From the NCBI GenBank assembly GCA_002363865.1, contig DEWY01000010.1, forward strand, positions 62,001-126,000: a stretch of 64,000 nucleotides of DNA. Direction: 5' to 3'. This DNA comes from Caulobacteraceae bacterium UBA3198. GTDB lineage: Bacteria > Pseudomonadota > Alphaproteobacteria > Caulobacterales > Caulobacteraceae. Made by a program: the position numbers and the translations under genes. The notes below the pieces were generated by a model. It saw only the letters and a list, made by a program, of their open reading frames with translations, had not been told where the DNA came from and did no database searches. This document shows, in pieces, positions 18,632 to 26,465 of this stretch (position 1 is the first letter of the stretch; every line of letters begins with the position of its first letter).

Positions 18632-20996
18632 ACTGGAGTCCTGGGTTACGGGCTGCCCCTGGCCTGCTCATTGGCCGGCTGAGATGGCGATTGAGGTGCT
18701 CCCGGGGGCTACTGCCGGGCCATTTCCATGCGAGCCTGAGCTGCATCTTCCGCGCTCGCGCGGCTGCCGAGTTGGATATCAATCTGGTGGAGGGCGCCGC
18801 TGAAGGGGTATGCGCCAGGTAGCGGTCGGACACCGGCAGTCCGTGGTCCTCGCCGACGCTCGCGCCGACAGAGCTCATCATCGTCATCATCAGCGGCAAA
18901 TCGACCTGACCGCAGGCTTCGCCGTCGATGGCGAGCGTGAGCACGCCTGTGGGGCCTTTGACCCGGCGAAGATGCACCGACAGGACCGCCTGGCCTGCCG
19001 GAACCTCACGCTGGGACTCGATGATGGTGTGCTCCCCGAAGGCATTGTAGTCCACGACCAGACGCCGACCCTGCACAAAGATGCTCATGCCGGAGTTCGC
19101 ATTGCCCGTGGCGTAGAGTACGCCCTCGTCGTCAGCGGCCCGCGTGACCGACGCCGCCAGGTCCCAGGCCATGCCGCCGGGACTCGGCGCCGCAGCGACC
19201 GGCAGCGGGGACATCGGCGGTCTGTAGCGGTAGCGGCGGTCCCTGCGGTGAACGGAGCGGTCGTTCTGCTGCTGCCGGAACAACTCGAAGGTGCGATCGT
19301 CCAGCGGCAGCACGCCGTGACGCTCCGCCTCCTGCCACCACAGGGCCACGAGTTGGGCAAGGCGCTCGGGCTCCGCCTCGGCGAGGTCGTCACATTCCGA
19401 CGCGTCGGCTTCGAGGTCATAAAGCTCCCAGCGATCATCCTCGAAGGGCGCGCCTTTCTGGTGACGCGCAACGGCTTTCCACCAGCGCCCGTCGAGCTCG
19501 GCGACCAGCGCCCGCGAACCCGCCATCTCGAAGTACTGCAGGCGGTTGGACGCTGGCGCATCGGGGGCATCGAGCACGTGCGCAAACGAGTGGCCGGTCA
19601 CCGGCAGTTGCGGCCGGCCCTGGAAAACGTCCGGGGGGGTCACGCCGAGGAGTTCGTAGAGGGTCGGGACGATGTCGGCCACGTTGACGAACTGCCGCCG
19701 CAGCGTGCCGTGGTGCTCGGCGTCGATCCCGGCAGGCCAATGTACGATCATCGGGACGTGGACGCCGCCCTCGTGGGTGTTCTGCTTGTACCATTTGAAC
19801 GGTGAGTTGCCGCACTGCGCCCAGCCCCAGGGATAGTTGGTGTGGCTGCGCGGGCCGCCGATTTCATCCAGGCGTTTCACCGCCTCATCAGGCGACTCCA
19901 GGATCCCGTTGAAGAACTTCATTTCGTGCAGCACACCGAGCGGCCCGCCTTCCTGGGAGGCGCCGTTGTCGGTGAGCACCAGGAGGATCGTGTTCTCCAG
20001 TTCACCCATGCCGCGCAGGCCTTCGACGAGGCGGCCAATCTGCGCATCGGTGTGATTGAGGAAGGCCGCGAAGGCCTCCTGCAGGCGGCAAGCCAGGGCC
20101 TTCTCATTCTCCGAGAGCTCTTCCCAGGGCTTCACGCCGGGATTGCGCGGCGCGAGCTGCGTTCCGGGCGGGATCACGCCGAGTTCGAGTTGGCGTTCGT
20201 ACCAGCGCTGTCGGATGACATCCCAGCCCTCGTCGTAGCGGCCACGGTACTTGTCGAGCCAGGCCTGCGGCGCCTGGTGCGGCGCGTGCGTGGCGCCGAA
20301 GGGCAGATAGGCGAAGAAAGGCCGGTCCGGACGCACACAGCGGGCGTCGTTGATCATCTTGAGGAGCTGATCGACCAGGTCCTCGCTGAGGTGATAGCCC
20401 TCTTCGGCCGTCGCCGGCGCGGCGACATGGTGGTTGTCGATCACGAGTTCCGGGGAGAACTGATCGGTCTCGCCCTCAAGGAAACCGTAGAAGCGGTCGA
20501 AGCCACGACCGAGGGGCCACTGATCGAACGGGCCTGCGGCCGAGTTCTCCTGGGTGGGTGCGAGATGCCACTTGCCGGCGCAGAAGGTCACGTAGCCCTC
20601 GGCCTTCAGCACCTCAGCGACCGTCGCCGCGTGGTTGGAGATGTGGCCGAGCTGGTGCGGGAAGCCGGTCCGGAAGTTCGAGACATTGCGCATACCGACG
20701 GCGTGCTGGGCGCGGCCCGTGAGCAGGGACGCCCGCGTCGGCGAGCACAGCGGCGTGACGTGGAAGTTGGTGAACTGCAGACCGTTCGCGGCGAGGGCGT
20801 CGACATTCGGCGTTTCGATGTCCGAACCGTAGCATCCGAACTGAGCGAAACCCGTGTCGTCGAGCAACACGACGACGACGTTGGGCGTCGTTTCGCCGGG
20901 GTGTGGGCGCTCCTGGAAGTGGGGTTCGGACTCCGCAAGCGTACGGCCGATCTTTCCCTCAAATCCCGGCGCCGCGGTCGGATTGGTCATGCGCAT
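18624..20996 (-). CDS. arylsulfatase, frameshifted near the C-terminus
   Basis: A type I sulfatase hydrolysing sulfate esters. Cys84 in LCSPTRASLLTGR is the CxPxR site that must be converted to formylglycine, so an FGE or anSME elsewhere in the genome is needed. Metal-site residues lie in LLDDTGF, GKWH and LVLTDNGA. The open frame is 790 codons, but the tail after DRYLAHTP is not sulfatase-like. In the next frame the true family ending appears (FSGALHQIDIQLG then ARMEMARQ and a stop at 18709-18711). One missing base in the C-run at 18805-18808 explains this; the intact protein would be about 762 residues. No signal peptide is seen. It leads the GST-TetR cluster. Confidence 0.9.
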   Translation of the reverse strand: MRMTNPTAAPGFEGKIGRTLAESEPHFQERPHPGETTPNVVVVLLDDTGFAQFGCYGSDIETPNVDALAANGLQFTNFHVTPLCSPTRASLLTGRAQHAVGMRNVSNFRTGFPHQLGHISNHAATVAEVLKAEGYVTFCAGKWHLAPTQENSAAGPFDQWPLGRGFDRFYGFLEGETDQFSPELVIDNHHVAAPATAEEGYHLSEDLVDQLLKMINDARCVRPDRPFFAYLPFGATHAPHQAPQAWLDKYRGRYDEGWDVIRQRWYERQLELGVIPPGTQLAPRNPGVKPWEELSENEKALACRLQEAFAAFLNHTDAQIGRLVEGLRGMGELENTILLVLTDNGASQEGGPLGVLHEMKFFNGILESPDEAVKRLDEIGGPRSHTNYPWGWAQCGNSPFKWYKQNTHEGGVHVPMIVHWPAGIDAEHHGTLRRQFVNVADIVPTLYELLGVTPPDVFQGRPQLPVTGHSFAHVLDAPDAPASNRLQYFEMAGSRALVAELDGRWWKAVARHQKGAPFEDDRWELYDLEADASECDDLAEAEPERLAQLVALWWQEAERHGVLPLDDRTFELFRQQQNDRSVHRRDRRYRYRPPMSPLPVAAAPSPGGMAWDLAASVTRAADDEGVLYATGNANSGMSIFVQGRRLVVDYNAFGEHTIIESQREVPAGQAVLSVHLRRVKGPTGVLTLAIDGEACGQVDLPLMMTMMSSVGASVGEDHGLPVSDRYLAHTPSAAPSTRLISNSAAARARKMQLRLAWKWPGSSPREHLNRHLSRPMSRPGAARNPGLQYE

Positions 20997-21006
20997 TCCC
21001 CCTATG

Positions 21007-21025
21007 GGTCGGTCTAGAACCGATC
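21007..21025. promoter_or_regulatory. candidate TetR-type operator upstream of the arylsulfatase gene
   Basis: A 19-bp imperfect palindrome with outer arms GGTCGGT and ACCGATC (six of seven positions pair) around CTAGA. It lies 10 bp upstream of the arylsulfatase ATG at 20996, a position where a bound repressor would block transcription or translation. The natural partner is the TetR protein encoded at the end of the same cluster (17149-17871). This is a positional inference; no second copy was found near the TetR gene. Confidence 0.35.
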
Positions 21026-21256
21026 TTTCGGCATTATGCGTGCCAGCTTAATGAGCGCCATTAGGCCGGGCAACGAGATTCGTTCGCCGAAAGACGGCGG
21101 CTTGGATATTCCAGCTGGCCGCGCCGCGCGGCCTGCTCGGAGCCCCTGGGGCGAAAAAATCGGCCCAAGCGCGTCGAAACAGAGCCGCGTCAACCAGCGG
21201 GTCGCGGCCGCAATCGAAAAGCCGGGGGCTTGCGCCAGGGCGCCCTGAGTCGTAAC

Positions 21257-21271
21257 TGATAATCGTTCTCA
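21257..21271. promoter_or_regulatory. putative Fur box upstream of feoAB
   Basis: TGATAATcGTTCTCA is a 7-1-7 dyad. Its left half equals the Fur consensus half-site TGATAAT, and its right half matches five of seven positions of ATTATCA. It lies 61 bp upstream of the feoA ATG. Ferrous iron uptake genes are classic Fur targets, so iron-replete repression of feoAB is likely. Confidence 0.6.
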
Positions 21272-21332
21272 CCGACGTGGGCTCGCAATTGAGCGAAGCG
21301 CCGTCGCCCGCCCTTCCCACCGGGACCCCGCC

Positions 21333-21665
21333 ATGGACGACTCCTATCCCCATCCAACACCAGCCCCCGCCCAGGCGCTTGCGCCCGGCGAGGTGCGGCT
21401 GAGCCAGGCGCGGCTGGGGGATCGCGGGATCATCGGCGCGGTCGGCGCCCCGAACGCTGGAGGCCGGGGTGGGCTGGACGCCCAGGAGTTGGAGCGCCGC
21501 CTGCTGGAGCTTGGCTTTGTAGAAGGCGCCGCCCTTGAGGTGATCCATGAGGGCGCGATCGGCCACGATCCTATCGCCGTGCGCCTGGACGACATGCGGG
21601 TGGCCCTGCGCCGCAAGGACGCCGTCGACATTGTCCTTCGCCTCACCCCGGAGGCGGCCCAGTGA
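21333..21665 (+). CDS. feoA: ferrous iron transport protein FeoA
   Basis: A 110-residue SH3-like cytoplasmic accessory protein of the Feo ferrous-iron importer. The core is recognisable from LGDRGIIGAVG through ELERRLLELGFVEGAALEVIHEG and DPIAVRLDDMRVALRR. Compared with the usual ~75-90 residues it has a Pro-rich N-terminal tail (about 20 residues) and a Gly-rich insertion (GAPNAGGRGGLD) within the domain. Its stop overlaps the GTG start of feoB (GTGA), so FeoB translation is coupled. A Fur-box-like site lies 61 bp upstream. feoC is absent. Confidence 0.92.
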   Translation: MDDSYPHPTPAPAQALAPGEVRLSQARLGDRGIIGAVGAPNAGGRGGLDAQELERRLLELGFVEGAALEVIHEGAIGHDPIAVRLDDMRVALRRKDAVDIVLRLTPEAAQ

Positions 21666-23539
21666 GCACCGCGACCGCCCGCATCGCCCTGGTCGGCAAT
21701 CCCAATTCCGGCAAGACCGCCCTGTTCAACGCCCTGACCGGCAGCCACCAGAAGGTGGCCAACTATGCCGGCGTGACGGTGGAGAAGAAGGAAGGGATCA
21801 TCACCACCGCCAGCGGCCGCACCGTCTCGGTGCTGGACCTGCCCGGCACCTATTCCCTGCGCGCCCGCAGCCCGGACGAGGCGGTGACCCGGGACGCGAT
21901 TCTCGGTCAGCTGAAGGGGGAGACCCCGCCTGACGTCGTGGTCTGCGTGGCAGACGCCACCAATCTGCGCCTGGTGCTGCGCCTGATCCTCGAGCTGCGG
22001 CAGGTGGGACGGCCGATGGTGCTGGCGCTCAACATGTTCGACATCGCCCAGCGCCAGGGCCTGCGCATCGACCTCGACGGCCTGGCCCGTGACATCGGCG
22101 CCCCGATTGTCACCACTGTGGCCACCCGCAGGCGCGGCATCGAGGACCTGGTCGCCCAGATCGAAGCCAAGGTCGAGGCTCTGGGCGGCGCCGGCGCGCT
22201 GGAGGCCGCCAACACCTGGCATGAGCCAACGCCCGCGGAAATCCGCCAGGCCCATGCCGAGGCCCAGCGGATCATGAAGGCCCATGTGCGGCCGGCCGAA
22301 CGCCCCGACACCCTGACCGGCAAGATCGACGGGGTGCTGCTGCATCCGGTGGCGGGCCTCGCCATTCTGCTGTCTCTGCTGTTTGTCATGTTCCAGGCGG
22401 TGTTCGCCTGGGCCGGACCGCTGATGGACGGCATCGAGGGGGGCATCGGCGCTCTCGGCGGCCTGGTGGCCACCGTCCTGCCCGACGGGCTTTTGCAGAG
22501 CCTGATCGTCGATGGCCTGATCGCCGGCGTCGGCAGCGTGCTGGTCTTCCTGCCGCAGATCCTGATCCTGTTCCTGTTCATCATCCTCTTGGAAGACTTC
22601 GGCTACATGGCCCGGGCCGCCTTCCTGATGGACAAGATCATGGGCGGGGCGGGCCTGCACGGCCGGGCCTTCATCCCGCTGCTGTCGTCCTTCGCCTGCG
22701 CCATTCCCGGCGTCATGGCCACCCGGGTGATCGATTCCAAGCGCGACCGGCTGACCACCATCATGGTCGCGCCGCTGATGACCTGCTCGGCGCGGATTCC
22801 GGTCTACACCCTGATCATCGCGGCCTTCATCCCCGACCAGACCGTCTGGGGCTTCGCCAACCTGCAGGGGCTGGTCATGTTCGGCCTCTATGTCTCCGGC
22901 ATCACCAGCGCCCTGGCCATCTCCTTCATCGCCCGGCGGCTGTTCTGGCGCGGTCAGGTCGAGCCCTTCCTGATGGAGCTGCCCACCTACAAGATGCCCG
23001 ACGCCAAGAGCGTCCTGCGCAATCTCTGGCAGCGGGCGGCGATCTTCATGAACCGGGCGGGCCGCATCATCCTGCCACTGATGGTGCTGATCTGGGTGCT
23101 GTCGACCTTCCCCTATCCGCCGGAAGGCGCCACCGGCCCGGCCATCGACTACAGCTTCGCCGGCCAGCTCGGCCACCTGATCCACCCCCTGTTCGCCCCC
23201 ATCGGCTTCAACTGGCAGATGACCGTGGCCCTGATCCCGGGCATGGCGGCCCGGGAGGTCGCCGTCGGCGCCCTGGGCACCGTCTATGCGGTGGCCAACG
23301 CCGAGGAACAGGTGGGCACCCTGGCCGGCGCCCTGTCGGCCGACTGGTCCCTGGCCATGGGGCTGGCCTTCCTGACCTGGTACGTGTTCGCCCCGCAATG
23401 CGCCCCGACCCTGGCGGTGGTGAAGCGCGAGACCAACAGCTGGCTGTGGCCCAGCGTAATGTTCGCCTACATGATCACCCTGGCCTATCTGGCGGCCATG
23501 GGCGTCTATCACGGCGCCGTGGCGCTGGGCTGGGGCTAA
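21662..23539 (+). CDS. feoB: ferrous iron transporter FeoB
   Basis: A 625-residue inner-membrane ferrous iron permease with an N-terminal G domain. It starts at GTG 21662, overlapping the feoA stop. G1 is GNPNSGKT (12-19), G3 is DLPG (59-62) and G4 is NMFD (124-127, in place of NKxD, as is common in FeoB). After the GDI linker the membrane core shows the two Gate motifs with conserved cysteines (LLSSFACAIPGVMATR; VFAPQCAPTLAVVKRE). The length is at the short end of the family, consistent with the lack of a FeoC-like extension. It converges with the marR gene, with a 4-nt overlap of the ends. Confidence 0.97.
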   Translation: MSTATARIALVGNPNSGKTALFNALTGSHQKVANYAGVTVEKKEGIITTASGRTVSVLDLPGTYSLRARSPDEAVTRDAILGQLKGETPPDVVVCVADATNLRLVLRLILELRQVGRPMVLALNMFDIAQRQGLRIDLDGLARDIGAPIVTTVATRRRGIEDLVAQIEAKVEALGGAGALEAANTWHEPTPAEIRQAHAEAQRIMKAHVRPAERPDTLTGKIDGVLLHPVAGLAILLSLLFVMFQAVFAWAGPLMDGIEGGIGALGGLVATVLPDGLLQSLIVDGLIAGVGSVLVFLPQILILFLFIILLEDFGYMARAAFLMDKIMGGAGLHGRAFIPLLSSFACAIPGVMATRVIDSKRDRLTTIMVAPLMTCSARIPVYTLIIAAFIPDQTVWGFANLQGLVMFGLYVSGITSALAISFIARRLFWRGQVEPFLMELPTYKMPDAKSVLRNLWQRAAIFMNRAGRIILPLMVLIWVLSTFPYPPEGATGPAIDYSFAGQLGHLIHPLFAPIGFNWQMTVALIPGMAAREVAVGALGTVYAVANAEEQVGTLAGALSADWSLAMGLAFLTWYVFAPQCAPTLAVVKRETNSWLWPSVMFAYMITLAYLAAMGVYHGAVALGWG

Positions 23540-24033
23540 CCCGCCTCGCCCCGTTCGCCGGCCAGGACGCCGGCGGCGGCCTGCAGTCGCATCAAGAGCC
23601 GCTTGAGCAGGGCCACCTCGCTGGGGTCGAGGCCTGAGATCAGGGCCGCCTCATAGGCCAGCGCCAGGGGCGCGATCTCCGCATGCAGACGCACACCCTC
23701 CAGGCTGAGCGCCACCACGTGGGAGCGGCCATCCTGGTCGTTCTGCGAGCGCTCCAGTAGATGGCGCTTGGCCAACCCTTGAGCGGCGCGGCTCACGGTC
23801 ACCTTGTCCATGCCGGTGCGGCTGACCAGGGCGCTCTGGTTCATCGGCCCGTCCTCGGCCAGGACGCAGATCAGCCGCCACTGGGGGATGCTGAGGCCGA
23901 AGCGGTCCTCATAGGCCCGGGCGATCAGCCGGCTGACCGCATTGGAGGCCACCGACAGGCGATAGGGCAGATAGGCGTCCAGCTGGAGGCCGGCGGTGGT
24001 GTCTGCCGGCTCGGGCCGGGACGGAGCGGTCAT
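23536..24033 (-). CDS. MarR family regulator of the homogentisate operon
   Basis: A 165-residue winged-helix repressor. The wHTH lies at about residues 45-115: LSIPQWRLICVLAEDGPMNQSALVSRTGMDKVTVSRAAQGLAKR, read in parts, and the wing NDQDGRSHVVALS. It is the last gene of the tyrosine/homogentisate operon. Its ATG overlaps the stop of the fumarylacetoacetate hydrolase gene by 4 nt, so it very probably controls this operon. A matching dyad is found upstream of the first gene (28612-28635). The inducer is likely a pathway aromatic acid, by analogy only. Confidence 0.92.
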   Translation of the reverse strand: MTAPSRPEPADTTAGLQLDAYLPYRLSVASNAVSRLIARAYEDRFGLSIPQWRLICVLAEDGPMNQSALVSRTGMDKVTVSRAAQGLAKRHLLERSQNDQDGRSHVVALSLEGVRLHAEIAPLALAYEAALISGLDPSEVALLKRLLMRLQAAAGVLAGERGEAG

Positions 24034-25037
24034 GGGGCCTGGACCTCCTGCTCGATGGCGCCGAATATCGAGTGGCGGCGCCCGTCGCGCATTTCAATCC
24101 GCACCCGGTCGCCCGCTTTCAGGAATGGCGTTCTGGGCGCCCCGTGGGCCAGGGTTTCGACGGTCCGCACCTCGGCGAGGCAGGAATAGCCGACCCCGCC
24201 CTCGACCACCGATTTTCCTGGACCGCCGTCCGGACCGCGATTCGACACCGTGCCCGAGCCGATGATCGTGCCGGCGGCCAGCGCCCGGGTCTTGGCCGCG
24301 TGCGCGATCAGGGTCCCGAAATCGAAGGTCATGTCGACGCCGGCGTCGGCGCACCCCAGGACCGCGCCATTCAGCTCAACCTCGACGGCCCCGTGCAGAC
24401 GCCCCTCCCGCCAGGCTTCGCCGAGAACATCTGGCGTCACGGCCACAGGAGAGAAGGCTGAAGCCGGCTTGGATTGGAAGAAGCCGAAGCTCTTGGCCAG
24501 CTCGGCGGGGATCAGGTTGCGCAGGGAGACGTCGTTGACCAGCAGCACCAGCCGCACGTGGTTCAGCGCCTCGGCCGGGCTTACCCCTTGCGGGACATCG
24601 CCGGTGATCACCGCCACCTCGGCCTCCAGGTCGCAGCCCCAGGCCTCATCGGCCAGCGGGATGGGATCGCGGGGCGCCAGGAAGCCGTCGGAGCCCCCCT
24701 GGTACATCAGTGGATCAGTCCAGAAGCTCTGCGGCATCTCCGCCCCGCGGGCGCGGCGCACCAGCTCCACATGGTTCACATAGGCCGAGCCGTCGGCCCA
24801 CTGATAGGCCCGCGGCAGGGGGCTGGCCGCCTCGTGCTCGTGGAAGCGCTCCTTGGGCACCCCGCCATGCTCGAGGCTCTCGGCGAGCGCCCGCAGCATG
24901 GGTTCGCACCGCTCCCAGTCGTCCAGCGCCGCCTGCAGGGTGGGCGCCACCGTGCCGGCATCAGTGAACCAGGCCAGGTCGTTGGAGACCACCACCAGCC
25001 GGCCGTCACGGCCGGACTTCAGCGAGGCGAGCTTCAT
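24030..25037 (-). CDS. fumarylacetoacetate hydrolase family protein (probable fumarylacetoacetase)
   Basis: A 335-residue FAH-superfamily hydrolase, expected to split fumarylacetoacetate into fumarate and acetoacetate as the last step of tyrosine breakdown. Metal and active-site motifs typical of the fold are seen: DLEAEVAVITGDV, LVNDVSLRNLIP, and FDFGTLIAHAA followed by GTIIGSGTVSNRG. It is shorter than eukaryotic fumarylacetoacetase (~420) but matches the alternative bacterial type found next to short homogentisate dioxygenases. It lies 22 bp after the 91-residue unknown gene and overlaps marR by 4 nt. Confidence 0.88.
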   Translation of the reverse strand: MKLASLKSGRDGRLVVVSNDLAWFTDAGTVAPTLQAALDDWERCEPMLRALAESLEHGGVPKERFHEHEAASPLPRAYQWADGSAYVNHVELVRRARGAEMPQSFWTDPLMYQGGSDGFLAPRDPIPLADEAWGCDLEAEVAVITGDVPQGVSPAEALNHVRLVLLVNDVSLRNLIPAELAKSFGFFQSKPASAFSPVAVTPDVLGEAWREGRLHGAVEVELNGAVLGCADAGVDMTFDFGTLIAHAAKTRALAAGTIIGSGTVSNRGPDGGPGKSVVEGGVGYSCLAEVRTVETLAHGAPRTPFLKAGDRVRIEMRDGRRHSIFGAIEQEVQAP

Positions 25038-25059
25038 CTTGGGTCTCCGCTTTAGGGCG

Positions 25060-25335
25060 TCAGGATTGATTTTGGGTCAGGGTCTGGACCAGGCGTACCC
25101 CGGCCTCGAAGGCCCGGGCTTCATAGACATGGACTTCCACGCGGATGTCGCCGCCCGGCGCGTCCTCCCACATGTAGTTCCGTTCGAAACAGACCGGGCG
25201 GCCCTGGGGGCTGAAGCCTTCGAAGGTGTCGCCCCAGGGGGTGCAGGGCGACAGCGCCCGCCAGCCGAGGTCGCAGGCCTGAACCAGCTCTTCCCGGGCC
25301 GCAGCCTCCAGATCGTCATGGACGGCGGCGTTCAT
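25060..25335 (-). CDS. unknown 91-residue protein in the homogentisate operon
   Basis: A small, mildly acidic, soluble protein without signal peptide or membrane segment (N-terminus MNAAVHDDLEAAAREEL). Features include a possible N-terminal helix, the motif CTPWGDTFEGFSPQGRPVCFERNYMW with two cysteines (cited in part), and a C-terminal beta-alpha stretch (GDIRVEVHVYEARAFEAGV). Its ATG overlaps the homogentisate dioxygenase stop by 4 nt and it precedes the fumarylacetoacetate hydrolase by 22 bp, so it is embedded in the pathway. I recognise no family. It occupies the operon slot where maleylacetoacetate isomerase would be expected but does not resemble a GST. Confidence 0.8.
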   Translation of the reverse strand: MNAAVHDDLEAAAREELVQACDLGWRALSPCTPWGDTFEGFSPQGRPVCFERNYMWEDAPGGDIRVEVHVYEARAFEAGVRLVQTLTQNQS

Positions 25336-26465
25336 CGGGCCTTCCAGCTGTCGACATAGGCGGTGTTCTCCACCGCGCCGGCGGCCTCGCCCACCTCCAG
25401 CGGATCACGGGTGTCGATCATCACCGCATATTCGTCTGTGGCGGGCTTGGGCTGGGACAGCATGTTCTTCAACGCCTTAGGGTGCGGCCCGTGGGTGAAG
25501 CCCGACGGGTGGAAGGTCATCATGCCCGCATCGATGCCGTCGCGGCTGAAGAAGTCGCCGGCGTGGTAGAAGAGCACCTCGTCATAGTCGTCATTGTTGT
25601 GGAAGAACGGCACCTTGAGCGCGCCGGGATCGGTCTCGAAGGGCCGCGGCGCGAACGTGCAGACCACGAACCGGTCGGCCAGGAATGTCGTGTGGGCGCT
25701 CGGCGGCAGGTGGTAGCGGTGACTTGCCACCGGTCGGATATGGCGCACATTCAGGCGCACCGGCGCCAGCTCCCCATGCCAGCCCACCGCGTCCAGGGGG
25801 TTGTAGGGATAGGTCACCGTGGAGACCTGACCGCGCTTCTTGATGGCGACGCTGGTCTCGTCATCCTGGGCCTGGTGGTCGCGGAAGGCCTCGTCCATCA
25901 CCGGGGTGTCCAGCAGGGCTGGGTCGAAGATGGCGTGGGGTCCAAGCAGACCCTTTTCGGGCAGGGTGAAGTGGCTGTTGGTCGCCTGGATGGTCAGGAT
26001 GGCGCAGGGCTCAGTTGGCGCCAGGCGCCACATGGTCCCCCGGGGCAGATAGAGATAGTCGCCGGCGTCAAAGGCGATGCGGCCATAGTCACAGAAGAGG
26101 TCGCCCGCGCCCTGGTGGACGAACAGCAGTTGGTCGCCATCGGCGTTGCGCGCCAGGCCTGGCATGGCCTGATCGAGCTTCCAGAAGCGGATCTCGGTGG
26201 CGCCATTGTGCAGCACCACCGGGGCTTCCCACGGCGAGGCCTGGGGTTCGTTGAGGCGCGACAAGTCGAAGGCCCGCGGCCGCAGGGGGCCCTCGAAACG
26301 CGTCCAGCCCGTGGGGGGCCTTGGATGGTGCAGGAAGGCCGCAGGACCGAAGAACCCCTCCTTGGAGATTTCGCGCTCAAAGGTGCCGGCCGGCATGTCG
26401 GCGTGGGCCTGGCGCGAATGCGTCCCTTGCGCCCCGCGCACGGGGATCCAGTTGCGGGTCGCCAT
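25332..26465 (-). CDS. hmgA: homogentisate 1,2-dioxygenase (short bacterial type)
   Basis: A 377-residue cupin-type iron dioxygenase opening the homogentisate ring to maleylacetoacetate. It belongs to a shorter family than the ~430-residue classical HmgA. Likely Fe(II) ligands are His289 in FFHNNDDYDEV, Glu296 in the same segment, and His325 in FTHGPHP; the N-terminal cupin contains HQGAGDLF and YLPRGTMWR. Its start abuts the isoaspartyl peptidase stop (1-nt TGATG overlap), and its stop overlaps the next gene by 4 nt. HPPD upstream and FAH downstream confirm the pathway. Confidence 0.9.
   Translation of the reverse strand: MATRNWIPVRGAQGTHSRQAHADMPAGTFEREISKEGFFGPAAFLHHPRPPTGWTRFEGPLRPRAFDLSRLNEPQASPWEAPVVLHNGATEIRFWKLDQAMPGLARNADGDQLLFVHQGAGDLFCDYGRIAFDAGDYLYLPRGTMWRLAPTEPCAILTIQATNSHFTLPEKGLLGPHAIFDPALLDTPVMDEAFRDHQAQDDETSVAIKKRGQVSTVTYPYNPLDAVGWHGELAPVRLNVRHIRPVASHRYHLPPSAHTTFLADRFVVCTFAPRPFETDPGALKVPFFHNNDDYDEVLFYHAGDFFSRDGIDAGMMTFHPSGFTHGPHPKALKNMLSQPKPATDEYAVMIDTRDPLEVGEAAGAVENTAYVDSWKAR

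Larger units (their letters stand above)
20997..21332. other. 336-bp intergenic region between divergent arylsulfatase and feoA
   Basis: No gene was found here. The left part carries a short dyad just upstream of the arylsulfatase start (21007-21025). The right part carries a Fur-box-like palindrome (21257-21271) about 60 bp before feoA. The middle (about 21040-21250) is open but codon-poor, with nothing recognisable. The whole region is less GC-rich than the flanking genes. Confidence 0.6.

Noticed and set aside
16938..21250. Genomic island integrated at tRNA-Leu
   Set aside because: The sulfatase-GST-TetR cluster adjoins the tRNA 5' end rather than the 3' end, no repeat of the tRNA 3' sequence was found, and there is no integrase.
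21344..23512. 722-codon frame antisense to feoA-feoB
   Set aside because: Shadow of FeoB; composition is typical of the reverse of membrane-protein codons.
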